This document shows, piece after piece, positions 1 through 10,815 of a DNA stretch of 64,000 nt. The translations under genes and the position numbers were made by a program. The stretch is from positions 472,001 to 536,000 of the forward strand of contig JAXRKP010000011.1 in assembly GCA_037039925.1 (NCBI GenBank), read 5' to 3'. Source of the stretch: Doris montereyensis (taxonomy: Eukaryota > Mollusca > Gastropoda > Nudibranchia > Dorididae). The notes under the pieces were generated by a model that was given only the letters and a program-made list of their open reading frames with translations, was not told the DNA's origin and searched no databases. Each line of letters starts with the position of its first letter. Position 1 is the stretch's first letter.

Positions 1-113
1 ATGTGTGTTTTCCCAAGGAACGACATCGGACCTAACGTTGCCAGGCTTCAAACCCAGGACCCCATGATCCCAAGTCCGGCATCCTAACCACTCAGTCACT
101 GATGCCTGAAGTA
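1..113 (-). repeat. tRNA-derived SINE, family A (cut by window edge)
   Basis: Read on the minus strand, this begins with a tRNA-like head: a box A-like GACTGAGTGGTTAGG-type segment near 90-110 and a box B-like GGGTTTGAAGCC-type segment near 45-60. It matches the heads of the copies at 2684, 38345 and 59447, including the CCTTGGGAAAGACAC-like stretch after the tRNA part. The 3' body lies outside the window. Confidence 0.7.
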
Positions 114-296
114 TGCATGACAAATCACAATTATAAGGTTGATATCGTCAGAGCTCAATTGTCCCATAAATGCTTTAAGAAGAAGAGGAGAGATTGATTA
201 ATTCAAGTCCACAATAACTAGTTATCTCAGAGAGGGGACAAGGGGAGAGAGAGATGGAGATAGAGAGGTAAAAGGGAGAGAGCACTGAAAACAAAA

Positions 297-553
297 TAAT
301 GACATAAGATAATATGAAAGCCCCTAGGAACAAAGACGAGACAAATACAAGGAAAAGACAGAAAAAAATCATGGCCGCTATGAGGATTGAACCCGCAACC
401 TCTGCGTCTGCACCCATCGCCTCGCCACGAAAAGAAAGTGTGCTGCCAACCGAGCGTAGTTAGCTCATCTTTGTTCCTATGGGGCTTTCATATTATCTTA
501 TGTCATTACCTTCACTTCCGACATGCCCCTTGCCTCTTTGTTTGTCTTTATCT
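297..553 (-). mobile_element. Hairpin retroposon with tRNA-like core, copy 1
   Basis: The element is flanked by near-identical 13-bp direct repeats, ACTGAAAACAAAA at 284-296 and ACTGAAAAGAAAA at 554-566, read as a target-site duplication. Its outer parts are inverted copies of each other (about 297-374 against 471-513). Between them, on the minus strand, is a tRNA-like segment with a box B-like GCGGGTTCAATCC near 390-405 and a box A-like GCTCGGTTGG near 455-465. Relative to copy 2 (783-1075), one arm has lost the segment next to the core. No protein is encoded. A 13-bp duplication fits target-primed retroposition better than a DNA transposon. Confidence 0.7.
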
Positions 554-782
554 ACTGAAAAGAAAAGAATAATGTTTGTACAAGATCAGAGAGAGAGATG
601 AAGGCTAACAAACTGACAAAGATTTGGGGAGTGTGGAAAGAAAGAGAGAAGAAGAAGAAACAATGTTGGGGAGAAAATGTATGCTTTTATAATATATGTT
701 TTATATATAATGTGTGTAGCCTATCTTCACAAAGCATGTATTTTAGCAGCATGGATATGGACAATGATTTCTATTTAAGCAG

Positions 783-1075
783 ATGAAGACAAACAGTGAG
801 GCAAGGAGTATGTCGGAAGTGTAGATAATGACACAAGATAATGTGAAAGCCCCATAGGATCAAAAACGAGACAAACACAAGGAATAGACAGAAAAAAATC
901 CTGGCGTAGTTAGCTCAGTTGGTATCACGCTTTCTTTTTCATGGCAAGGCGATAGGTGCCAACGCAGAGGTCGCGGGTTCTATCCCCATGGTGGCCAGGA
1001 TTTTTTTCTGTCTATTCCTTGTATTTGTCTCGTCTTTGTTCCTATGGGGCTTTCACATTATCTTGTATCATCACC
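783..1075 (+). mobile_element. Hairpin retroposon with tRNA-like core, copy 2
   Basis: Perfect 14-bp direct repeats TTCTATTTAAGCAG at 769-782 and 1076-1089 flank the element. Inside, about 85 nt (820-905) recur in inverted orientation at 990-1072, including the shared block GAAAGCCCCATAGGA and its complement. The loop between the arms (about 905-1000) is tRNA-like, with box A TAGCTCAGTTGG and box B GGTTCTATCCC. The acceptor-like ends TCCTGGC and GCCAGGA continue directly into the inverted arms. It is homologous to copy 1 in opposite orientation. It probably depends on another LINE for mobility, which is inference. Confidence 0.75.
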
Positions 1076-1172
1076 TTCTATTTAAGCAGTGACACCAACA
1101 CAGTCTTATTTTGATGCCTTGTGTTTCATTTCATTTTCACTGTGTCAGACCCTACAGTTGACATCAATAACA

Positions 1173-4032
1173 ATGGCTGCAAATTTAGTGGGAATGGCTT
1201 TCATTCCTTACTATGAACATCTCATGAAATTACTCAAGACCAATGAAGAAATGCATAAAACAGCCAAAGGTGGGGTATTAGACTGTCAGATTAAATTTTT
1301 TGCATGATTGTACGTTTCTTTATTATTTCTGATGACGAGCTTATGTTTTTATTGGGGGTTTTTATTTGGTTTTACCCATGTTCACAACTAAGGTGATCTC
1401 TGGGGCTCTTGGTAGGATTTTAAATTTTTGTCCTGTAAACAGTCCCGGGATCTTTAACGTGTACAAAGTGTTATGATCTGCTCACAAGACTTTTATAGTC
1501 CATCTTTGAACGATCCACCTATCTGAATCGGGGGGGGGGGGGGCATAGTTTTTATTTGAGAAAACTCGTTTTCAACCTGCCCAGACTTGAACTTGAACTC
1601 TCGATCTTTTGATTAAGAGTGAGAGACTGACACCTTGCCCTTGGACTACCGAGTCCTGTTTTTATTGGCAAAAGCTTAGTTTGCAGAGTGTCCAAAATTC
1701 TTTCAAATAATTTTCACTAAATCTGTTGAAGAGGTAGCATGTAGACCAAACAAGAGCTCATGATATAGTAGAATGGATAAGGTGAAAAAGATGGGAATCT
1801 GGAAATGTGTAAAAATTAATTGTATGCATCTTGTAGTGCTTGACATGGCTTGACTGAATTAAAAGTAAAGAGTCTTTAAAAGAGGCCTGTTGGGTCTAGT
1901 TTAGGGAACATGTATATATGTGCTCTGCAAAGTGTCTTTTTAGTATTATTTTATAAGCATTCACCCACTTCGATGAATCTGTGATCAAGAAAACTTCACA
2001 AATTTGATATATTGAAAATTCAAAATTTGAGAATTTCACTTTATTTTAATGGAAAGGGTGATTTTTAACATGAAACGTGTGAAATTAGGCACAGGGCTTC
2101 TGTGACGGTTTGTCTGAATAGATGCTTTTTTTTAAAGAAAGATTTGATAGCCAGTGTGTTCTTACTTAATATCATATTTGTTTTACTTTTACACAATACC
2201 TAAAAAAATGTGGAAAAAAATAATTGTTTGCCCCCCCAAACAAAACAAAATGCTTTTTAAATGTTGTATTTTAACCAATCTTTTGATTATTTCCTCCATT
2301 TCCTATCCTTGTTATGCCGTATATTATATCTGTTTCAAATAATGTGGGAATGTAAAATTTTTACAGGCATTTTCAAGCAAGTAGCGTGGGAGCTGTAGGC
2401 ACAGTGGCAGGTGCAACAGTCGGTGGACCTTTTGGAGCAATGATTGGAGGAGTTGCCGGTAAGGAGCATGCATTATGATTAGCATGTTTCGTTTTTTGTC
2501 TTTTTTCTTTTCGTCCACTGTGTGATATGTAATGATATAATTATTTGGAAAACATTTGAGTTGGTCATGTTTTTGGAAAGTTTTCCTACAGGATAACAGC
2601 AATTGAAAAACATGGCCTAATTTTATGTATGCCTGTTTATACGTCGGGTAACTTTAAACTAAAACCTAGCTACTGTTCTATTGTGGCATCAGTGGTCGAG
2701 TGGTTAGGCTGCTGGATTGGGGTTCAAATCCAGGCAAAGCTACCTTGGGAAAGACACTTAACATGCATTTCCCCACTTAACCCAAATGCAAATGGGTACA
2801 AGCACTAGCTTGAGAGTAACAACCTGCGTCAGACTAGAGGACAGTCAGGAGGTGATTATTATCACCTGTTCCGCTTCATGCTATATTGGAGTCCACTTAT
2901 AACGAGTCCTGAAATAACGAGAAGTCGGTTGAAACGACACTATTCTAAAACCCTTTTTTTTTTCCTTCTTTATCTTTGTAAATAAAATATTGCTATAGCG
3001 CAATCAGACAAACATGCGAGTTGGTTATATCGGAATATTGCTTCTGCTGTGCATAGTGCATAAACTAATAAAACCTTGCCAGTTGAAAAACTTGTTCGTA
3101 ATCTGGAGAAACAAAGAATAAGAGAGCCCCTGTGTGCCAACAATGAAGGCCGTAGTGAATGAGTGGGGAGGGTGTGGCATGCGCAGACAAACAGAACGCA
3201 TCGCGTGATTACTGATAGTGATACATGTAGTGATAGTGATAGGCCAGCCTATATCTACCACTACCAGTACCATGCCTCTCACTTCTCCGATGCGGGGATG
3301 GAAAGGTCACAGTGCTGTGATGGATGGAGAGAATGTGTGGGCAAGGTGTGGTGTGTAGTGTGTACCCGATGTGCGCAAGCACGCGAAACGCATGGCAGGG
3401 TGTGGTGGGGTGGGGGCAGCGGGTTGGGGACAACACAGCAGGCGAGTTAGCCAACGCCGAGCTGTCAACATTGCTAATTGCCAGTGCTAGTGCTAGAGAA
3501 AGAATCCTGACTTCATTTTTTATGATGGCCTCCAACTCAAAATCGGAACACCAAACTCATAGATTAGGCCTACTTGATTATTTCCCTCGAATTTATTACT
3601 GGATCCCTTATAACGTGAATCCTGCTATAATGGATTTTTCACACCAGTCCCCCCCCCCCTCGTTATAACAGGATTCCACTGTATTGTAACCGGGATAAGT
3701 TTCGGCTCTATAGACATCAACCTCATTGAATGCCAAGTTTGTAAAGGGGTTTCCTTTTATTATTTCGTTTATCTAATTTGTTAATTTTTTTATTAAATTT
3801 TATTTCAGGATCACTCATTGGATACCGATTGAGCAATGACTATGAATCACTCCTTGAGGTATTGCAAGGATTGTCTGATGATGAAAAGGAGAAGCTTGTA
3901 AAAAGTGTTCAAGAGCTTGTTGGCAGCTCAGGTATAGAGGCATTAACACGCTTCATTGGTGCTCAAGCCCAAAGATCTTCTCTTCTTAACCTACTACGTT
4001 CTGCGGCAGGTGAACTGAATAAAGGAGGGTAG
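1173..4032 (+). CDS. C19orf12-like protein, copy A (3 coding exons)
   Basis: The exons are 1173-1269, about 2378-2458 and 3809-4032, giving roughly 133 residues; human C19orf12 isoforms are about 141-152. The family is small, membrane-associated and linked in vertebrates to mitochondria, ER and lipid handling. Exon 1 encodes a short helical N-terminus with HLMKLLKTNEEM. Exon 2 encodes the hydrophobic glycine-rich hairpin, with VGGPFGAMIGGVAG. Exon 3 encodes the conserved C-terminal part, with SDDEKEKLVKSVQELVG. Donors are AAAG|GTGGGG and GCCG|GTAAGG; the exon 3 acceptor is TTTCAG. The chosen start is the ATG at 1173, and the CCTACAG just upstream may be a 5'-UTR acceptor. The obvious exon 2 acceptor (TTACAG ending 2366) is out of phase with exon 1, so the AAG ending 2377 or an unseen microexon is needed. 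The family call rests on motif pattern and length. Confidence 0.78.
1345..1665 (-). repeat. tRNA-derived SINE, family C
   Basis: On the minus strand this has a tRNA-like head (GGTAGTCCAAGGGCAAGGTG, near 1630-1655) and a 3' body ending in the complement of TTTACCCATGTTCACAACTA, near 1370-1393. The same body is seen at 14330-14540, 36930-37030 and 39112-39330, and the same head at 33975-34045. A G-run at 1531-1544 interrupts the middle. It lies in intron 1 of the copy A C19orf12-like gene. Confidence 0.65.
2684..2883 (+). repeat. tRNA-derived SINE, family A, 5' part (interrupted)
   Basis: The tRNA-like head has box A-like GGTCGAGTGGTTAGGC and box B-like GGTTCAAATCC, then the family body with ACCTTGGGAAAGACACTTAA, CAAATGGGTACAAGC and GTCAGACTAG. 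Homology to the copy at 38345-38640 stops at 2883 and resumes at 3684, because a TA-flanked DNA element sits between. It lies in intron 2 of the copy A C19orf12-like gene. Confidence 0.75.
2884..3681. mobile_element. pogo/mariner-like non-autonomous element inside a SINE
   Basis: The left end (TATTGGAGTCC...TTATAACGAG) and the complement of the right end (CAGTGGAATCC...TTATAACGAG) form imperfect terminal inverted repeats of about 22 bp. TA dinucleotides at 2882-2883 and 3682-3683 are the likely target duplication. The surrounding SINE reads continuously across the insertion when compared with 38345-38640, which fixes both boundaries. No transposase frame is recognisable inside, so it is probably a deletion derivative or MITE. 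Several overlapping frames at 3025-3668 have no recognisable features. Confidence 0.7.
3684..3745 (+). repeat. SINE family A, 3' part after the insertion
   Basis: The segment with ACCGGGATAAGTTTCGGCTC continues the SINE that begins at 2684. The uninterrupted copy near 38583-38640 carries ACTGGGATAAGCTCCAGCTC at the same place. Confidence 0.65.
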
Positions 4033-6451
4033 ATGAAGGACATTTAACTTTTGTTTTTGTTTGTTAAGTTTGGGGGGGGGGGGGGGTTCTTTTAATGAAG
4101 TCACATTCTTCCATCTTATTTTTACATTCATTATGTATTTCAATGTATTACAAACTTTTACGTAGACTGTATCTCACCACAGATATCATGATTCTTTATT
4201 CTTTCAAATATTGAATTGGCTGAAGGAGATCTGTTTTGATATAAAAGGCATATGGATGATTTAGTTTTTTCCTGAAAATTCTATGATCATTGTAATCTAA
4301 TTTATTGTATTAGAAATAAGTCATCGCTTTGGAAACATTTTGATAAGAGTAATTACTTGTAGGATATCATGCGGTCATGCATTTTCCAGATATATAAACC
4401 TGATATTTGAAAAATTAATGCTCTTCAATTAAAATTTACACAATGTGATGTCAATGATCCTCTTTGATGGCAACGTAAATTGAAAAATGATTGTAAATCT
4501 AGCACATGAATCTTTGCAGGAAATGTGTACAAGTTGAAAAGCAGTCCAATCACATAAATTTGCTGGTCCATAGTTTGAAGTCTAAAGGAAAACCTTTCAG
4601 ATTCAGTAATGTTTTCTTGCATACGGCCATGTAAATTTCTGTCTCATCTGTCAAAAATTTCAAAGCATTCATAAGTTAAAACCTCAGGTTGTAGGCAACC
4701 ATGTCAAAGTTCATAACACTAAGTTTTATAGTCATAGTGTGAATTAATTGTAATGTTTTAAAGAAGTGCTATCACACTTACAATAGGACTAGTCAAGAGT
4801 GCAATATATTTCATTTGATTATGACCATAAGACAATGTAGTTTTGCACCCGTTTTTAGCTGTTTTCAAAATGCATCTAGATCCTATTTAAAACACAATAA
4901 TGGATGCATTTCCTAAACGTAATCTAATTAATTGAATTAAATTTTGCATATTATTTAGATCTATAATATATAATGTAGCTATTTACACACTAACTGATCT
5001 AATTTCTGACCTTTTATTTTATGCTTTTGTTTAGGGGCGGGGTGGTGATGTATGGCTGTTCATTTGTTTATGGTGGGGATAATGACACTCTTGCATGTGT
5101 TTGGAATTTGGTTATTTGATAATATTCACAAATTCTGTGACTTCAAAATGTTGTGATAATTGAAGACAAGCTCACGCTGTCATTCATTTTATTCTTGTGT
5201 GTGGAACACACCAAGTGCAGGTTTTGTTTATTTTCAACTCATCCTCTTTTTACACGAATGGTTATCGTACCATAGTCTGTGGATTTGTATACAGAATATA
5301 TATGCATTCCTTTTCTCTGTTCCTTTAATTTTTCTGTACACTTGTTTTCACAAATACAGTCATGAAGACGACAGTTTTATATTAGATTAGATTATAGATG
5401 CACAAGCATATCACGCCTCGGGTGATACTAAGTACAATTATAAGATGGGGTCCGTATTCGATGCTGAGATTATGCAGGTAGGCGTGAATGGTACTATTCC
5501 AACTTTTGAATTATAATGTTTAAAGTGGCAGCTTAGGTTAATGAAAATTCTACTAAAGGACAGGGAAACAATTAAATTTTCATTAATTAAATGTCACTTC
5601 TGATACAAAATTTTCTTACATAAAAACGATTTTGGGATGATTTAGAACCTACACGCAAAATATGATTACTCTTAGTGGCCTGGCAACACAGCCTTTGGCG
5701 AACAAGGAATGACCAACTCAAAATTATATATATATATAGATGTACACAGATTTATACATGTTTTCAAGTGCTAGTTTGCAAACCAAAAAGTTAAAAGATT
5801 TTCAAATTTCCATGAATAATTATTTATCAGCATAAAGAATTGACAATGTGAACACCTGAGAGTACAAGGGTCTTTTATGGCCAGGCAATAAATGTCAATC
5901 ATCATGCTGTGGCGTGTCAAATTTCTTGTAATAACGATATACTTGCTGTTCTTTATTCATGCCACAGTGGGTATTTAATATTTTAGATGAACTTATTTGA
6001 CATGTAGCATGAAATTTCATTTGCAGTTTGTGTAGGCCTATTTAATGATCAATTATCAAAGAAAATTTTGTATGCCTTATTCTTACATGTTATGATGAAT
6101 CGTCAAATACATTATAATTATATACATGTCAATGTCATTATCAGTATGGAGTAAGATATTTTAACCCTTGGAGACTTGAGATCGGTGTTCAATTAGAGCC
6201 TGTGTCTGGGCAACAGAGCAGCTTTAGTTCAAATTAGGTGTATAGATGAAAAGCCTCTAAAGAAGAATAGGCGTGAAAGCAAACGATATTCAAATGAACG
6301 TTATAAGACATTGGCTTACCTCCAAATGCCAATATTCCACAATGGCATGCCACTCCTGCACAAGATATTGTAATAGTTATAGGTTTGAGATTCATTACAC
6401 TACCTTAGTTATCATGTTCCCAAGCCAGAAATGTTGCCCTTTCATCATGCT
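4033..6451. other. 3' flank of copy A gene; no further gene seen
   Basis: AT-rich sequence following the stop codon of the copy A gene. A run of about 17 G lies at 4070-4086. No consensus AATAAA placed convincingly after the stop was identified, so the 3' UTR end is unknown. Short open frames here (for example 5160-5390) are unremarkable. Confidence 0.5.
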
Positions 6452-6786
<335 letters not shown>

Positions 6787-6903
6787 GTAACATCTTTTGA
6801 TAAAGTATCATGTCTTAAATAGTAGCCTGCCTTGTACATATTTTTTTTATTATTCCATGATATGATATTGTTTGTATGTAAAATATATATATATATATGG
6901 TAA

Positions 6904-9110
6904 GAAAGTGTATATTTACACACCGGTTTACAAATATAGATTTCAGGGGAGATTTTCTATTTATATTTGTACACCAGTTTACAAATATAGATTACAGGGG
7001 TTTTTTCTATATTCGTACACCACATGCTTGAGACTTAACCACTTACTGATATACTTCAGTCATTGTCTCAGTGCGATCCTGAACGGTTGCATTTGTATTT
7101 TACCCATGGGGTTGGAAACACTTTCAACTTATGTATTTCAAGACATAATTTCGATTTTAAGGTCTCAAGAGTTTACAATACATAGTCTTGTGTAAGTACA
7201 TTTTATGGGTTTGATTACATTGTTGTAGTTGTAGGAAAGTACTGTCTGTTTTTAAGAATTTTGTAATAGAGCGATCATTTAAAATATGTCGAAAAATGTT
7301 CATCCCCCGGGATATATTCAGAATAACCGAAAATTTGGATTAAGCGGGTTCGACTGTACTGTCTGTTGCAGATTTATTGTTGGTTGTGATTATGCTTGTA
7401 GTTACTTTGTCCTTTGCAAGTTTCATCAAGCACAGGTTACTGGGTATATTTTTTTGTCCCTTACTGATAAATAAATAGCTTTGGAAAGAAATATTATATG
7501 CTGCACTTTTTGCTGTGAGACTGAGACACAGGTGACAGGTGGATGATGGGGCTCATCGGCCATAGAAAATATTTTATCCTAAAAAAGAAGGAAAACTTTA
7601 ATCAAATCTGGGTAGATGGGCCTCAGCCATGGAAGGCAGTTCGTCTCGTACAGGCAACACTTCTTTCTTGGTGAAGAATGCATTATGAACCTTTCTCTCT
7701 TTCTTTCTTTATCAGTTCCCTTTCTACCTTTTGGTGTATGGGTTCAGGTACCCGAGATGATCTTTTTACAGGATGCCCTGTCCTGGCATTTTCTGTTTCC
7801 TTCCAAAAAACTTAAATTTCTATGCTTCCATGCCTCTTTAATATAATCTTCTTCCCACTTTCTCTGAAGTCTGCCTTTTGGTCTTTTACCTTGGGCTTTA
7901 GCACTGTATACTGATTTGGCTATTCTATTGTCATTCATTCTGTTTACATGCCTAAACCATCTCAATTGATTTGTTTCTATCTTAGTTTTTATGCCATCTG
8001 CTTTGGTTTGATCTCTTATTGTGTTTCTGATTTTGTCTCTTTTAGTTTTCCCTACTGCTCTTCTTAGATATTTCATTTCAGCTGCCTGTACTCTACTGTG
8101 TAAGGTCCAGGTTTCACTGCCATAGAGGAGAGTAGGACAATAAACTGTATTGTATACTACCATTTTGATTTTTGTTGACAATTCTTGCTTACCTACAAAT
8201 GCCTTTCCTAGATAGTTATATATTGCACTTGCCTTTTTGATTCTCTGGCTGATTTCTTCTCTTAGTTTTCCCTCTGAGTTAATCATTACTTCTAGGTAAT
8301 TGTAGCTTTGAACTTGTTCTAAATTCTCCCTACCCAATCTAAGATTTTGTGTTTTAGCTTCCCTAGTTACTAGCATTGCTTTGGTTTTCTTTGCATTTCC
8401 TCTCATTCCTCTTTTATTTAGTTCATTGTTCATAATGTTGATATTCGACTGAAAGGTCACTTTCTGATTTTCCAAACAGAATTAAATCATCGGCAAATGA
8501 AAGCATTGCTACATTTACTGGTTTGAGCTTCCACATACCTACATCCATTTTCTTCATTTTTGATTATGCCTTTGCGTCTGAATCCATAAATGTGATAAAC
8601 AAAAGAGGACTTAGGATACAACCCTGTCTTACTCCTATACTCTTCCACTTCCAATGTATCAGTAGGTCCTATATGGAAAGGCCTGCTGCCCTGGGCTGCA
8701 ATCCATTTTTAAGTTGATACAGCATGCAGGGTGTGTGTACTGTAATTGAATTCAACAATGTAGGCCTATATGTAGTAAAACCTTTGTTATTATTATTTGT
8801 AAACCGGAGTACCCCCACCCCCATACCACAGTATAAAAAAAGTCTCGTTTAAAATTTAGAAATAAGACCAAAATGGGGTGTCAAAGTGTTTATCCTATTA
8901 AGATAAATGAAATGGAGTGTTGAAAATGTTGATAAATTGCATAAGAACAAAAATAATAGACCTGGATTTTACTAAGTGAGACACCACAGAAAACCGGTGT
9001 ACAAATATAGAACCCTCCTCTGTATTCTATATTTGTAAGCTGGTGTATAAATATATAATAAAAAAAACTGTATTCTATATCTCTAAACCGGTGTATAAAT
9101 ATAGTCGGCC
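6904..9110. mobile_element. Long-TIR DNA element with 9-bp target duplication
   Basis: The 9-bp direct repeat ATATGGTAA occurs at 6895-6903 and 9111-9119. Just inside lie terminal inverted repeats of about 115 bp, 6907-7025 and 8995-9105. Each holds two copies of a partly palindromic block with ACACCGGTTTACAAATATAG. Long TIRs and a 9-bp duplication recall Mutator-like elements, but no transposase is visible. An RTE-like LINE fragment (7690-8645) occupies nearly half the interior. The other interior sequence carries nothing recognisable. Confidence 0.7.
7690..8645 (-). pseudogene. RTE-like LINE fragment (RT C-terminal part)
   Basis: The minus strand encodes the C-terminal part of a LINE ORF2, collinear with 52680-53500. 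Marks include the segment after the FADD box, YCPTLLYGSETW, RWFRHVNRM, KRPKGRLQRKWEED, and a short pyrimidine-rich 3' tail (CTTTCTTTCTTTATCAG on +) at about 7690. The frame is broken near 8475, and the upstream part continues to about 8645, where it is truncated. It inserted into the long-TIR element 6904-9110. Confidence 0.8.
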
Positions 9111-9119
9111 ATATGGTAA

Positions 9120-10734
9120 TTCGGGTGGGGGGATATTTTTGTCTTTTTTCTATTTGCTCTTGCTCTTACTCTTACATAAAAAAATTTGAGGAGGCATTTT
9201 ATAATAATCAATATACACATGTATGTTGAAATTTTCTGTCTCACTCTTTGATTTTTCACCTCTTAAAGTTAATGTAAAGTAAACAGTAAAACATACCAAA
9301 ACAGGAATTTGATATCCTTTAGGTAATTTGAAATATGATGGCTATTGGCTTGCAATTTAACATTAAAAGTGATCTTTGTGTAATTCTTTAAAAACACAAC
9401 TTGAAATGCTTTCACTTTCAGTCCCATCTATTAATAATCTATTTTAAGAATTTTAATCATACAGCTCTGCTGGAAAAATAGTCCTTATTAGCAATGACGT
9501 TTTTTACTAATGTCTCTGTAACTTTTATGTCAATGTTTCTGCTATCTGTCTTGTCCTAACAATTACCATGTTTTTCTGAGTGCATAATAATACATGGCAC
9601 AAATGTAAACTAAAACTGAAAGTATGTTTTTTTCCATATATGTTAATTTTATGTGCCATTTTGGATAATATTTCTGGGAAAGAAGTGTGTGTGTATTTTG
9701 TGTTTGCATTCCCATTACAATTTTATCTGTCCGTTTCCTCTGCAGAGAAAATTTCGAAACGCTTTTAAGGGCAAGAGGAAGATTGAATATTTGTTCTCTA
9801 TTTATCTCTTAATCATAATCATATCATTTATATTTCATATTCAAATGGACACTCGACAGATGGTGGTGTTAGGTCCAACTTCATTTCTCTTTCCTCTTAC
9901 ATGTCTTCCATCTCACTGTTTGCTCTTAATTGACCCCAAGATAACCGTATATTGTGGTGGACATTGGTAAATTCATATGAAAAATAATCACATGTAAAAG
10001 TCTTGGGGGGTATGAAATAAGTGTTGTTTTGTTGTGTGAATTCCTTTAGATTTGTACCATTTTCGACATCTCAATCTCCTGTCTACTAAGTAGACTTTAG
10101 CATATTTATGAAGATATTGTACACCATTTTTACCATGTTTACACATTTATGTATCTTTTTGTATATTTTACATAAGCAAATGAGGATGGAGGAGGAGGAA
10201 CTTTAACAAAAGTATCATGAGAAATTAAAAAACAATTCACAAACCTGATTATGTGAAAACAAAGTATGAGAATTTTCAATCTTAGGCTGATTGTGACTCT
10301 TCTCCAGTTTCTTTGAAAGAGGCTTTGCGATGAATATAAAACAAAGCAAATGAGAATATCTTTATAAAATTTTAATGTAACTTCATTTAAATGCAGTGCA
10401 TATCGCTTATCTTTTCTTGTCTAGATTTTTTTACGATGAAAAATTCAGGAGCATCATTCAAAAGATTGTCTGATTGATACTGTTTGCCTCTGAACACATT
10501 ATCATGAAAGTTTTGTAAGTTTTTGATACCATACCTTGGATGAATTTTGATAATTAGCTACGATTACGTAATAGTTGCATTGCCGCCAACCGGTGTATGT
10601 AAACATCTTTTTAGTAAGTTGTTTTATTTGGCTCTGATTCTGTAAATGTATTCACGTTGAAAAGTGTATAATTGAGAGTTTACTATATTTTTTGTTTTTA
10701 AAGAAACATTAAGTTAACAGCAATAATACAAAGG
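9120..10734. other. Intergenic, nothing recognised
   Basis: AT-rich sequence without a convincing exon, RNA or repeat boundary. Short frames such as 9653-9970 are hydrophobic by composition and show no known motif. Confidence 0.4.
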
Positions 10735-10815
10735 AGTCACAGTGTAGTGGTCAAAAGTCAAAAACGACAATAAGTCACATCTCCACCAATAAAGACAGAA
10801 CAAACAATAAGTTAA
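10735..10815 (+). repeat. Fragment of TIR-element end
   Basis: The stretch with GACAATAAGTCACATCTCC and ACCAATAAAGACAGAACAAA resembles the terminal inverted repeat of the element at 25572-26235. No second end was located nearby. Confidence 0.5.

Noticed and set aside
905..1000. Functional tRNA gene
   Set aside because: Box A and box B words are present, but the spacing is long, no clean cloverleaf or anticodon arm is evident, and it sits inside a repeated hairpin element.
3209..3535. 108-codon minus-strand frame
   Set aside because: It lies inside the TA-flanked element, has Ser/His/Tyr-rich composition and no motif.
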